Origin: Candidatus Sulfopaludibacter sp. SbA3
GTDB lineage: Bacteria > Acidobacteriota > Terriglobia > Bryobacterales > Bryobacteraceae
Length of the DNA stretch: 64,000 nucleotides
Direction of reading: 5' to 3'
Assembly (NCBI GenBank): GCA_945893365.1
Contig: CAMDED010000010.1
Span: 21,416-85,415 of the forward strand
Shown: positions 34,886-43,724 of the stretch, in pieces
Layout of the letters: the number at the start of each line of letters is the position of its first letter
Position numbering within the stretch: the first letter of the stretch is position 1
Notes under the pieces: generated by a model
The model's database searches: none
What the model saw: the letters and a program-made list of their open reading frames with translations, nothing else
What the model was told of the DNA's origin: nothing
Made by a program: the position numbers and the translations under genes

Positions 34886-36097
34886 TTAGCGCCGGAGCGC
34901 GAGGACGGCGTTCAAGCCGCCGAAGGCGAACGAACTGGATAACGCGTACTCAACCTCGGCCGGGCGGGCTTCGTTCGGGATCACGTCCAGGTCGCACTCG
35001 GGATCGGGTTGATCGTAGTTCGCCGTCGGCGGCAACAAGCCGTGCCGAAGCGCAAGCACTGTCGCCGCGGCTTCAATCGCACCCGCCGCGCCGAGCGCGT
35101 GGCCGTGCATCGATTTTGTGGAGCTGACGGCCAGTCTGTCCGCGTGGCTGCTGAAAACCGCGCGGATCGCCGCCGTCTCCGTCGAATCGTTTGCCTGCGT
35201 GCCGGTGCCGTGGGCGTTGATGTAGCCTATGCGCTCCGGGTCGAGACTCGCGTCGCGAAGGGCCGCGCGCATCGCCCGCGCCGCGCCGGCTGCGGATGGC
35301 TGCGTGATGTGGCTTGCATCGGCCGACATGCCGAAGCCCACGATTTCGCCGTACACCGCCGCTCCACGGGCACGCGCGCGGTCGAGCGGCTCAAGCACCA
35401 GCATCGCCCCGCCTTCACCGAGTATCATTCCCGAGCGGTTGCGGGAGAACGGACGGCACGTCTCCGCGGACACCACTCGCATCGCCTCCCAAGCCTTCAG
35501 TATCCCCACGCTGAACGTGGCCTCGCTCCCGCCCGCGAGCGCAAGTTCCACCTGACCCGTGCGCACCATCCAGAACGCCTGCCCCAACGCGTGAGTGGCC
35601 GAGGAGCAGGCCGTCGAGATGGTAAAACTCGGGCCGGTAATACCGAATTCCATGGAGAGATGGCTCGCGCCCGCATTCGCCATCACTTTGGGAATAGTGA
35701 GCGGATGCACGCGGTTGCGGCCGAGCTTGTAGAGTTCCACGAAGCCGGTGTCCTCGGCGGACTGCCCGCCTACACAGGACCCGGTCACGATGCCCGTGTT
35801 CTCGCGCAACTCTTCGGTCCACTCGATGCCGGCCTGGGCGACGGCTTCGCGGCCGGCAATGACGGCGAATTGCGCGAAGCGATCGAGGAAATCGGCGCGC
35901 TTCGCCTCAAAGTATCGCGACGAGTCGTAGCCCTCAACCTCGGCGCCGTTTCGAAACCTGAGAGTGGTGGTATCGACCGACCTGAGCGGACCGATGCCGG
36001 ATCTGCCGGCGGCTAGCGACGCCCAGAATTCGGAAACGTCGCGCCCGAGGGCGCAAATTACGCCGATGCCGGTGATGGCCACGCGATGATTGGCCAC
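34886..36097 (-). CDS. Beta-ketoacyl-ACP synthase II (FabF-like)
   Basis: A 403-aa condensing enzyme. The catalytic Cys is in ISTACSSATHALGQAF, and the two active-site histidines are in NAHGTGTQANDSTE and KSMHGHALGAAGAIEAAATV. It elongates acyl chains on ACP. Its own ACP gene lies three bases upstream, and a polysaccharide deacetylase gene is before that, so this cluster is not the housekeeping fab operon and probably builds a dedicated acyl or polyketide chain. Full length and apparently active. Confidence 0.9.
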   Translation of the reverse strand: MANHRVAITGIGVICALGRDVSEFWASLAAGRSGIGPLRSVDTTTLRFRNGAEVEGYDSSRYFEAKRADFLDRFAQFAVIAGREAVAQAGIEWTEELRENTGIVTGSCVGGQSAEDTGFVELYKLGRNRVHPLTIPKVMANAGASHLSMEFGITGPSFTISTACSSATHALGQAFWMVRTGQVELALAGGSEATFSVGILKAWEAMRVVSAETCRPFSRNRSGMILGEGGAMLVLEPLDRARARGAAVYGEIVGFGMSADASHITQPSAAGAARAMRAALRDASLDPERIGYINAHGTGTQANDSTETAAIRAVFSSHADRLAVSSTKSMHGHALGAAGAIEAAATVLALRHGLLPPTANYDQPDPECDLDVIPNEARPAEVEYALSSSFAFGGLNAVLALRR

Positions 36098-36100
36098 CGG

Positions 36101-36376
36101 CTAGTTTATGGCGGAGGCCGAATCCGCGGCCGCCTTCTCCAATACAAGTTTCGAAACGCCTTCGACCATTTGACGCACGTCGCGAATTTGTTTCGCGGCT
36201 TCGTCCGGAATCGTAATGTCGAACTCGTTTTCGAGTCCGAACAGGATGTTGACGCCGTCCATGGAATCGATTCCAAGTTCCTCGAACTTACCGTCAATCG
36301 TGATCTTTTCCACGGGAATCCGCTGCGTGGCGGCGATGACGGAGAATACACGCTGGGTCAATTGGTCGTCGGACAT
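36101..36376 (-). CDS. Acyl carrier protein (KAS II-associated)
   Basis: A 91-aa carrier with the phosphopantetheine Ser in EELGIDSMDGVNILFGLE. The four-helix fold fits the length; a C-terminal tail (LEKAAADSASAIN) is extra. It lies between the deacetylase and the KAS II gene and overlaps the former by 19 bases, so all three are probably cotranslated. Confidence 0.9.
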   Translation of the reverse strand: MSDDQLTQRVFSVIAATQRIPVEKITIDGKFEELGIDSMDGVNILFGLENEFDITIPDEAAKQIRDVRQMVEGVSKLVLEKAAADSASAIN

Positions 36377-37065
36377 ACGATTTGGCTTACCGTTTCAAAA
36401 GCGAAGCCGCGCGATTTGAGGGCGGGGAGCAGGAGGCGCACGGCGTCGAGGGTCGCCCGCACATCGGGGCGCGGGTGAAGTTCGCGGCCATCGTGCAGGC
36501 AGACGATGGCTCCATTTTGGACCAGGCGGAGAATGCGGGCTGCGATCGCGTTGCCGGACAGCTTCCAGTCGCGGCCGAGCACGGTCCACATCACGCCCAG
36601 CAGGTTGCGCTTGCGCTGGGCCTCGCCGAGGCCGAACCACCGCGCGCCGAACGGGGCGCGGAAGAGCGTGGGCGTAACCCCGGCGGCGTGCAGGATGGCG
36701 TCCTGAGTACGGCTGATTTCGAGGTCGATCGCCGCGGCGCGCAATCGGCACAGCAAGGGATGCGACCAGGTGTGATTACCGATTTCGTGGCCGCCGGCCG
36801 CGGCGGCGCGCGCGATTTGAGGCAGACGCTCCACGTTCATCCCGCACTGAAAAAAAGTGGCGTGAGCGCGGTGGCCGTCGAGGATCTCGAGAAGTTCCCC
36901 GGTCGCGGGACTGGGCCCGTCGTCGAATGTCAGCGCGACAGACCGACGGGCGGATGTTCCGCGATACACCGAGGGCGCGAACAAAGCCGCGGACCGCCCG
37001 CGGACGGCGTATGCCATCAGCGCGGAAGCAGTGCCTGCCGCGACTCCGGTGAACACTCCCAACAT
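36358..37065 (-). CDS. Polysaccharide deacetylase family protein (NodB-like)
   Basis: A 235-aa CE4-type enzyme. TFDDGPSPATGELLEIL is motif 1 with the catalytic and metal-binding Asp; HEIGNHTWSHPLL gives motif 2 histidines; RAPFGARWFGLG is motif 3 and CLHDGREL the final motif. A hydrophobic N-terminus (GVFTGVAAGTASALMAYAV) suggests a membrane anchor or signal. It should remove N-acetyl groups from a surface or cell wall glycan. The linked ACP and KAS II hint at a glycolipid pathway. Confidence 0.85.
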   Translation of the reverse strand: MLGVFTGVAAGTASALMAYAVRGRSAALFAPSVYRGTSARRSVALTFDDGPSPATGELLEILDGHRAHATFFQCGMNVERLPQIARAAAAGGHEIGNHTWSHPLLCRLRAAAIDLEISRTQDAILHAAGVTPTLFRAPFGARWFGLGEAQRKRNLLGVMWTVLGRDWKLSGNAIAARILRLVQNGAIVCLHDGRELHPRPDVRATLDAVRLLLPALKSRGFAFETVSQIVCPTTN

Positions 37066-37203
37066 GGGCGAATTGTAGCATAGCCGCCATTTCCGGCGGG
37101 CGAAAATATTACGGTCGTGTATCGAGCCGTAGCGAGCCGCACCGCGCCAGACGGCGGGTACCCTCGCGATCGCCGGGCGGTTTTCAGGGTTCGCCGTTCC
37201 GCT

Positions 37204-39009
37204 TCACGCCTGCGGCGTCTCCGCGTAGTGCGACTTCACCTTTCGGGCTGCCGCGCGCCCGGCCACCGCGGCCAATTGGTCCTCCGACGCCGCCCGCACC
37301 ATTTCCGTGCTGCCGAATGCCTTTAGCAGCTTTTGCACCGTGAGCTTGCCTACTCCTGGAATCGCGTCCAACTCCGAAGTGAGCCGCCGCGAGTTGCGCA
37401 AGGTGCGATGGAAGGTGACGGCGAAGCGGTGCGCCTCGTCGCGGATCGTCTGGATCAAATGCAGGATCGGGGAATAGCGGTCGAGCGCAATAGGCTCGGA
37501 TTCCTGTCCGAAAACGTAGATGATCTCTTCGCGTTTCGCGATCGAAGCGAGCGGCTGATGGGCGAGCGCCAGCGCCTCGAGAGATTCGGCCGCCGCGTGC
37601 AACTGCCCCAGGCCGCCGTCGATCAGCACCAACCCGGGCATGGGCTGTTCCTCGTTCAGCAGCCGCGCATAGCGGCGCGTGACGACCTCGCGCATGCATG
37701 CGAAATCGTCGTTCCCGACCACCGTACGAATGATGAACTTGCGGTAGGCGGACTTCTTCATCCGCCCGTCTTCCCACACCACCATGCTCGCGACCTTGTC
37801 CGTGCCCTGAGTGTGCGAGATGTCGAAGCACTCGATGCGTGAAGGCGGTTCCGGGAGCCCGAGCGTATCCTGCACGGCTTGCTGGATGGCCTTCGATGAT
37901 GGCTTCAGCACGCGGAACCGCTGCTCGAAGCTGTGCTTCGCGTTCGTGCCGGCAAGAGAGAGCAGCGCTTTTTTCTGCCCGCGCTGAGGCGTCAGGATCT
38001 CCACTTTCCGGTTCCGCTTTTCGCTGAGCAGCTCTTCGAGCGTTTCACGGTCCTCGAAGTCGGTTGGCGTATGGATGGCCGAAGGCACGTACTGCTGATC
38101 GAGATAAATCTGCTGAAGCAGCTCGGAGAAGAACACGGGCTCGTCAAAGTCGAGCTGGTCCTCCCAGAAGAACTCGCGCCGGTCGACGATTTGGCCATTG
38201 CGGAGATGGAAAAGATTAACGGCGACGAGCGGGGGCTCGGCGTAGCAGGCGAAGATATCGACGTCGTCTCCCTTTGCGGCGGCCATCTTCTGGCGCTCGC
38301 CCATCTCCTCCACGGTCGCGAGCAGGTCGCGAAGCGCTCCGGCTTCCTCAAATCGCATCTCATTTGACGAGATTTGAATCCGCGCCCGCAGCGCCGTCGA
38401 AAGGTCTCCATGGCGCCCCTCGAGGAATAGGCGGACATCCTTAACCGCGAGGCCGTACGCGTCATCGGCAACGAGGCCTTCGACGCAAGGCCCGAGACAC
38501 CGGTGAATATGGTATTGCAGGCACGGCTTCGGATGGAATCGGGTGAGATCGATCTTGCAGGACGGCACCAGAAAATGCCGGTGAATAAAGTGCACCAGGC
38601 GGTGGGCGAGGTTAGCCGGAAAGTACGGACCGAAATAGGCCGCGCCATCCTTCCTCAACCGGCGGGTCACGTAAACGCGAGGATATTTTTCAGCGGTGAG
38701 TTTGATGTACGGGTACGTCTTGTCGTCGCGCAGCAGGACGTTGAAGCGCGGCTTCCATTGCTTGATGAGGTTGTTTTCAAGCGCGAGAGCTTCCTTCTCG
38801 TTATCGACCAGAATGAAGTCGATGTCGCGCGCTTCGGAAATCAGAGTTCCCGTCTTCGAGTCGCTGAGCCGCTCGTCGGAAAAGTAGCTCCGAACACGCG
38901 CGCGCAGGCTCTTCGCCTTGCCTACGTAGATCACCCGGCCGGCGCGGTCCTTATAGAGGTACACGCCTGGAGAGAGCGGGAGTTGTCCAACTTTTTCACG
39001 CAGGTCCAT
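37204..39009 (-). CDS. uvrC: Excinuclease ABC subunit C
   Basis: A 601-aa nucleotide excision repair nuclease. The N-terminal GIY-YIG domain (GVYLYKDRAGRVIYVGKAKS) makes the 3' cut; the UvrB-binding coiled segment is near 200 (ISSNEMRFEEAGALRDLLAT); the UvrC/RNase H-like domain has IECFDISHTQGTDKVASMVV and LVLIDGGLGQLHAAAESL; helix-hairpin-helix motifs end the protein (LDAIPGVGKLTVQKLLKAFGS). Slightly shorter C-terminus than E. coli but complete. It is divergent from the TPR gene. Confidence 0.96.
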   Translation of the reverse strand: MDLREKVGQLPLSPGVYLYKDRAGRVIYVGKAKSLRARVRSYFSDERLSDSKTGTLISEARDIDFILVDNEKEALALENNLIKQWKPRFNVLLRDDKTYPYIKLTAEKYPRVYVTRRLRKDGAAYFGPYFPANLAHRLVHFIHRHFLVPSCKIDLTRFHPKPCLQYHIHRCLGPCVEGLVADDAYGLAVKDVRLFLEGRHGDLSTALRARIQISSNEMRFEEAGALRDLLATVEEMGERQKMAAAKGDDVDIFACYAEPPLVAVNLFHLRNGQIVDRREFFWEDQLDFDEPVFFSELLQQIYLDQQYVPSAIHTPTDFEDRETLEELLSEKRNRKVEILTPQRGQKKALLSLAGTNAKHSFEQRFRVLKPSSKAIQQAVQDTLGLPEPPSRIECFDISHTQGTDKVASMVVWEDGRMKKSAYRKFIIRTVVGNDDFACMREVVTRRYARLLNEEQPMPGLVLIDGGLGQLHAAAESLEALALAHQPLASIAKREEIIYVFGQESEPIALDRYSPILHLIQTIRDEAHRFAVTFHRTLRNSRRLTSELDAIPGVGKLTVQKLLKAFGSTEMVRAASEDQLAAVAGRAAARKVKSHYAETPQA

Positions 39010-39038
39010 CGGGAGGCTGTATTTCGATTATGTCATGC

Positions 39039-39066
39039 GTGACGGCCTCCTCCGGCGGGTTATAAT
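39039..39066 (+). promoter_or_regulatory. Promoter placing the TPR gene start at the 5' end
   Basis: GTGACG, a 16-base spacer and a perfect TATAAT end only seven bases before the ATG of the TPR gene, so the transcript may be leaderless. Confidence 0.5.
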
Positions 39067-39073
39067 TCGACAT

Positions 39074-39517
39074 ATGGCTCGCTGGAGGAGCGTCCTCTCG
39101 ATCTCGCTGCCAGTCTTGGCCTTGGCCCTTGGGCAGGAACGCCAGAAACTTGGACCGCCCAAGGCCGATCCACCAAAAGCCGAGCAAGCGCAGCAGGAAC
39201 GGGAGCCTCCCGAAGAGGACGAGGGAACGAAAGAAAAGGAATACTCCTTTAATCCGCTGCAAGCCGCCAAAGAACTCCAGACCGGGAATTATTACTTCAA
39301 GAAGGGTAGTTTCAAGGCCGCGGCTAACCGTTTTCGCGAAGCTTCAAGGTGGGACCCAACCTCGGCCGAAGCCTTCGTTCGGCTCGGCGACGCGCAGGAA
39401 AAGCTTAAGGACAAGAAGGCCGCGCACGAAGCCTACGCCAAATTTCTCGAGCTCGACCCGGATTCGAAACGCGCCGTCGAGATTCGCAGGAAGATTGGCG
39501 GTAAGCCGTCAAAGTAG
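39074..39517 (+). CDS. Exported tetratricopeptide repeat protein
   Basis: A 147-aa protein with a Sec signal (MARWRSVLSISLPVLALALG), a Pro/Glu/Lys-rich low-complexity linker (about 20-57), and two to three TPR motifs from residue 60 (AAKELQTGNYYFKKGSFKAA, AFVRLGDAQEKLKDKKAAHE, AYAKFLELDPDS). TPRs bind partner proteins; no partner is visible. The start follows TATAAT closely and no Shine-Dalgarno sequence is present. Confidence 0.8.
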   Translation: MARWRSVLSISLPVLALALGQERQKLGPPKADPPKAEQAQQEREPPEEDEGTKEKEYSFNPLQAAKELQTGNYYFKKGSFKAAANRFREASRWDPTSAEAFVRLGDAQEKLKDKKAAHEAYAKFLELDPDSKRAVEIRRKIGGKPSK

Positions 39518-39539
39518 CGGCAGGATCCGGATCTGATAG

Positions 39540-39620
39540 CGGTGGGGCAGGCCATCGTCGTTTGTGGCCTGCCGTTTGCGCTGGAAAGCAGACGGCAAAC
39601 GAAGACCGCCTGTCCCACGG
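39540..39620. repeat. Dispersed palindromic repeat, copy 2
   Basis: GGTGGGGCAGGCCATCGTCG at the left pairs imperfectly with CGAAGACCGCCTGTCCCAC at the right, and an inner arm GGCCTGCCGTTTGC pairs with GACGGCAAACG. It shares the GGGGCAGGC..ATCGTC core with the copies near 19.8 and 49.7 kb. Confidence 0.65.
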
Positions 39621-39629
39621 GATGCACGG

Positions 39630-40436
39630 CTAACGCAGTCCACGCTTCTTGAGATGAGCGATCAACCCGGCGGGATCGTCGGAAATGATAGCGTCCACTC
39701 CCGCGTCGATCAGCTTGTCCCATTCCTCCGTTGTATTCGCCGTCCACGGCACAACCTGCAGGCCGGCGGCGTGCGCGGCGCTAACCTTCTCCGGCGTGAC
39801 AAGCCGTTTTTCCGGCGAGACGATGGGCGCGCCCGCCTCGCGAGCCAGCGCGGCGAAATCCAACTTTCCTTTCTCATCGAGCGCGGAGAGCCGGATCTCC
39901 GGCGCAAGCTTCTTCATTGCGTGAAGCGTTCGGAAATCGAATGACTGCACGATCACTCTCTTTTCGACCTGGTGCTTCCGGATGGCTTCGAGAAGTAACT
40001 GCGCGAAGCGCTCCGGGGTTGGCGTGTAGTCCGGATGGTCCGCGAAAATCTTCGTCTCGATATTGAATCCAAAGGACCCGCGAGGAGCGAGCGCCAGCAC
40101 CTGCTCGAGCGCCGGAATGCGCGTCCCCGGGACGGGCGTCTGCCTTGGAAATAGCGGATTGCGCAACGCTCCGCAGTCCCACTGCTGAAGCTCCTCGTAG
40201 GTGAGCGTGCGAATGGCGGGGCTGCCGGCTCCAGGGCCTCTACAGATTGTCCGGTTCAGCCTGGGGTCGTGCGAGACGACGAGCACATCGTCTTTCGTCA
40301 CCGCCAGGTCGAGTTCGAGCGTGTCGGCGCCCGCGCCGATCGCGTATTCAAATGCGGGCAGGGTGTTCTCGGGCATCACAGCCCGCGCACCCCGGTGACC
40401 GTGGACCAAAACGGTCAGCAGAAGAGCCATGAACAT
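39630..40436 (-). CDS. Glycerophosphodiester phosphodiesterase, exported
   Basis: A 268-aa GDPD that hydrolyses glycerophosphodiesters to glycerol 3-phosphate and an alcohol. The N-terminal hydrophobic stretch MALLLTVLV is followed at once by HGHRGARAVMPENTLPAFEY, containing the catalytic His and Arg; LELDLAVTKDDVLVVSHDP supplies Glu, Asp and the second His; IETK and VPWTANTTEEWDKLIDAGVD close the barrel. ATG 40436 or 40430 may start it. Confidence 0.9.
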   Translation of the reverse strand: MFMALLLTVLVHGHRGARAVMPENTLPAFEYAIGAGADTLELDLAVTKDDVLVVSHDPRLNRTICRGPGAGSPAIRTLTYEELQQWDCGALRNPLFPRQTPVPGTRIPALEQVLALAPRGSFGFNIETKIFADHPDYTPTPERFAQLLLEAIRKHQVEKRVIVQSFDFRTLHAMKKLAPEIRLSALDEKGKLDFAALAREAGAPIVSPEKRLVTPEKVSAAHAAGLQVVPWTANTTEEWDKLIDAGVDAIISDDPAGLIAHLKKRGLR

Positions 40437-40501
40437 TCACTAACCTTTAACCTGACAGTATACTCCACGGGGCGGGTGGGGAGAATTCACGAACTATACC
40501 G

Positions 40502-40530
40502 TTGACAACTATATCGTAAGGAAGTATAGT
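40502..40530 (+). promoter_or_regulatory. padR promoter with embedded inverted repeat
   Basis: TTGACA, 17 bases, TATAGT. The spacer and -10 contain AACTATA-N11-TATAGTT, a perfect 7-bp inverted repeat. Such a site between the core elements is well placed for autorepression by PadR. Confidence 0.75.
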
Positions 40531-40549
40531 TGAAGCCGATAGAGCAAGC

Positions 40550-40906
40550 ATGCCCAACGTCAACCCCGAATCGCTGCTGCCGCTTCCCACGGCGGAATTC
40601 CATATACTGATCGCCCTTGCCGGAAAAGACCGGCACGGCTACTCCATCATGCAGGACACCGCGGCGCGCACCGGGGGCAAGGTGGAGCTGAGTCCGGGGA
40701 CGCTCTATAGTTCGATCCGCCGGATGCTCGAGCAGGGGCTGATACAGGAGCTGAGCGGGAATCCGGAGCCGGAGAACACCGATCAACGCCGGCGGTACTA
40801 CCGGCTCACCAGGTTTGGAAGGCGCGTGGCGGAAGCCGAGGCCGGGCGGCTCCGGAGTTTACTAAACCAGGCGTGGGCGACGGGCCTGGTTACAGGAAGG
40901 CCATGA
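40550..40906 (+). CDS. PadR family transcriptional regulator
   Basis: A 118-aa winged-helix regulator: LPTAEFHILIALAGKDRHGY, LSPGTLYSSIRRMLEQGLI and RRYYRLTRFGRRVAEAEA are the PadR signature. It should repress itself and the permease gene, whose ATG overlaps its stop (ATGA). Ligand unknown. A palindrome in its promoter supports autoregulation. Confidence 0.92.
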   Translation: MPNVNPESLLPLPTAEFHILIALAGKDRHGYSIMQDTAARTGGKVELSPGTLYSSIRRMLEQGLIQELSGNPEPENTDQRRRYYRLTRFGRRVAEAEAGRLRSLLNQAWATGLVTGRP

Positions 40907-43605
40907 AGGCGGAGTCTGTTTACCGGGCGCTGTTGTGGTGTTATCCGGCGGCGTTCCGGCACGAATACGGCGGCGAGATGCGGCTCTTGTTCGCCGACCA
41001 ACTCTATGACGCGCGGCGGCGCGGGGCGCGGAAAGCCGAAGCGGCAGTGTGGCTCCGCGCGGCGCGGGACGCCGTAACGATCGCGCCAAAGGAGCATTCG
41101 CACGTGATTTTTCAAGATATACGATACGCGGTAAGAACCATGGCCGGAAGCCCCGCATTCACCGCCGTGGCGATCCTCTCGCTCGCGCTGGGCATCGGCG
41201 CGAATACGGCGATGTTCAGTTTATGGAACGGCGTGCTGCGGTCCGCGCTTCCTTTGGTCCAAGCGCCGGAGCGGCTGGTGATCCTCTCCAACCCCGCTAG
41301 CAGTGGAGTATCCATCGGCTCGCAGAACGGCGAAAGGGCCTTATTAACCTTTGCCGAGTTCGAGCAGCTGCGCGAGAACGCGGACGTCTTCTCGGGATTG
41401 ATGGCGTCGCAGAGCTTGCTCGAGGAATGGCAGATCCGCGTGGAGGGCGGCGATCCGGAAAATGTTCGCGGACGGATGGTATCGGCGGGCTACTTCGACG
41501 TTCTGGGCGTGACGCCCCGGTTCGGCCGCGCCGATCGGAGTACGGACGGAAGGCAAGTGGTGATCAGTCATGAATACTGGCGGCGGCGGTTTGGCGGGCG
41601 GATGGATATCCTTGGGAAGCCGGTTACGATTCGCAAAGCCGTGTTGACGATCGGAGGCGTGGCGCCGGCGGGCTTTGCCGGCGAGACCGGCGGGCAGCAT
41701 CCGGATCTGTGGGCTCCGCTGGGTTTGCAGCGAGAGATCCTGCCGGGCCGCGATTGGCTGCACGACGCTGGCGTCGACAAGGTGATGTGGCTTCATGTGT
41801 TCGGCCGCCTGCGCGACGGTGTGGGCGTGGAACAAGCTCAACCGAAGGCGAACGCGATATTCAAGGCCGGGCTTGAAACGTATTACGGCTCCGTGCAATC
41901 GGCCGAGGCGAAGCGGCAGTTCCTCGACCAGAGGCTGAAAGTGCAAGGGGCCGCGATGGGCGCATCGAGTGTGCGGCGGCGATTCGCGGATCCGATGAAG
42001 GCTCTGCTGGCGGCGATGGCGGTGGTTCTGGTGATCGCTTGCACGAATCTGGCGAACTTGTTGCTGGCGCGGGGGGCGGCGCGGCAACGCGAAATCGCAT
42101 TGCGGCTGTCGCTGGGCGCGAGCCGGTCGCGGCTGGTTCGCCAATTGCTCACCGAGAGCCTGGTGCTGGCGGCGATCGGCGGCGTGGCGGGACTGGCGGC
42201 TGCGTATGCGGTGCATCGGACGCTTGTGGCGATGATCGGCGAGGTTGACTCAACGTTCAAGATGGCGTTCCGTCTGGAACCGCGAGTGCTCGCGTTCACA
42301 TTGGCGGCGACGGTGGCCTCGGCGCTGCTGTTCGGACTGCTGCCGGCATGGCTCGCCACTCGCACGGCGGCGAGCGAGAGTCTGAAAGTGCAGGGCCGGA
42401 CGGCAACCGGATCGAGCGGCCAGCTGCGTTGGGGGCGTTTGCTCGTCGCACTGCAACTGGCGCTTTCGCTGCCCCTGCTTGTGGGGGCCGGACTGCTCTT
42501 GCGGACGCTTCATAACCTGCAAGACGCCGACCTCGGCTACGGGAAAGATCGTCTCCTGGTGCTCGACCGCGTGGACGCGCAAACGGCGGGCTACAAGGAG
42601 CCGCAACGGGCGCAGCTGATGGCGGCAATTCAAGAGCAAATCCGGCTGGTCCCGGGGGTGAAGGCGGTGAGCTTCACGGAGAACGGCCTCTTCAGCGGGC
42701 GCGATTCCGGCGATGAGATCGAGGTGGAAGGTTATACGCGGAAGGGCAACCGGGACCGCGGGTCGCGCTGGGATCAAGTGGGAGCGGGCTATTTCGCGAC
42801 CGTGGGCGTGACGATGCTGCGCGGGCGCGATTTCGACGAACGCGATACCGCCGCGGCACGGAAGGTTTGTGTGATCAACGAGGCGTTCGCAAAGCTGTTC
42901 TTTGAAGGCCGCGATCCGATCGGCAAACGGATTACCACGGTGTACGGCGATACGCGCCGGATCCATCAGGTAGTGGGCGTGGCGCGGGACTTCCGCACCC
43001 ACAACTTGAGGGGCGAAATCCCGCCACGGTATTTCGTTCCGGTTACGCAGCCCCTGGGGGAGTTTGACGGTGCGGTGTTCGTGGTGCGCTCTGCCGGGGA
43101 ATCGGCTGGCGTGATGAAGGGCGTGCAGCAGGCGATTCGCCGGGTGGATGGCGCGTTTCCGATTTTGCGCGCGGAGTGGATCGTGGAACGCGTCGCAACC
43201 CGTTTGGCGCAGGATCGGATCATGGCCCGGCTGGCCCTGGCGTTCGGGTTGCTGGCGATCGCGCTTTCGGCGATCGGACTCTACGGCGTGCTTTCGTACG
43301 GTGTGACGCGGCGGCGGAGCGAGATAGGGATTCGAATTGCATTGGGCGCCCAGCCTGGGCGCGTGATCGCGATGATTCTGCGCGAGACCGGCTGGATGGT
43401 GGCGGGCGGACTCGCCATTGGGGCGGCGCTCGCGTATGGAGCGGCGCGGCTGATCGCGAGCCAGTTGTACGGCCTTGCGCCGAACGATCCGGTAACGGCG
43501 GGAATCGCGGTAGGCGCGCTGCTGCTGGTCGCGTTGGCGGCGGCGTATCTGCCCGCGCGGAGGGCGTCGCGCCTCGATCCGATGGCGGCGCTGCGGCAGG
43601 AGTAG
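40903..43605 (+). CDS. ADOP-type ABC transporter permease (MacB/FtsX)
   Basis: A 900-aa permease of the acidobacterial duplicated orphan permease family: a short N-terminal helical domain (VYRALLWCYPAAFRHEYGGE), then DIRYAVRTMAGSPAFTAVAI, and two MacB-type periplasmic plus FtsX units. FtsX helices are at about 360-490 and 745-890; AACTNLANLLLARGAARQRE-like and GVTRRRSEIGIRIALGAQPG are the twin coupling helices. No ATPase subunit is encoded beside it, as usual for this family. Function unproven; export or mechanotransmission is likely. Coupled to padR. Confidence 0.92.
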   Translation: MKAESVYRALLWCYPAAFRHEYGGEMRLLFADQLYDARRRGARKAEAAVWLRAARDAVTIAPKEHSHVIFQDIRYAVRTMAGSPAFTAVAILSLALGIGANTAMFSLWNGVLRSALPLVQAPERLVILSNPASSGVSIGSQNGERALLTFAEFEQLRENADVFSGLMASQSLLEEWQIRVEGGDPENVRGRMVSAGYFDVLGVTPRFGRADRSTDGRQVVISHEYWRRRFGGRMDILGKPVTIRKAVLTIGGVAPAGFAGETGGQHPDLWAPLGLQREILPGRDWLHDAGVDKVMWLHVFGRLRDGVGVEQAQPKANAIFKAGLETYYGSVQSAEAKRQFLDQRLKVQGAAMGASSVRRRFADPMKALLAAMAVVLVIACTNLANLLLARGAARQREIALRLSLGASRSRLVRQLLTESLVLAAIGGVAGLAAAYAVHRTLVAMIGEVDSTFKMAFRLEPRVLAFTLAATVASALLFGLLPAWLATRTAASESLKVQGRTATGSSGQLRWGRLLVALQLALSLPLLVGAGLLLRTLHNLQDADLGYGKDRLLVLDRVDAQTAGYKEPQRAQLMAAIQEQIRLVPGVKAVSFTENGLFSGRDSGDEIEVEGYTRKGNRDRGSRWDQVGAGYFATVGVTMLRGRDFDERDTAAARKVCVINEAFAKLFFEGRDPIGKRITTVYGDTRRIHQVVGVARDFRTHNLRGEIPPRYFVPVTQPLGEFDGAVFVVRSAGESAGVMKGVQQAIRRVDGAFPILRAEWIVERVATRLAQDRIMARLALAFGLLAIALSAIGLYGVLSYGVTRRRSEIGIRIALGAQPGRVIAMILRETGWMVAGGLAIGAALAYGAARLIASQLYGLAPNDPVTAGIAVGALLLVALAAAYLPARRASRLDPMAALRQE

Positions 43606-43724
43606 CCGGGTCCGTGCTCACTTGATGGCGTTTCCGCCATATAATAAAGGACTGCATGACTGGGGCCCAAACACTTTAGAGCGCCGCCGTTCTCCGGCGG
43701 GCCGTGCCCGTCGGAGGAAGCCGA
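43606..43724 (+). promoter_or_regulatory. Upstream region of the aminotransferase with TATAAT
   Basis: A perfect TATAAT at about 43640-43645 and a GGAGGAAG ribosome site at 43712 precede the GTG start. No good -35 is at standard spacing. Confidence 0.35.
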
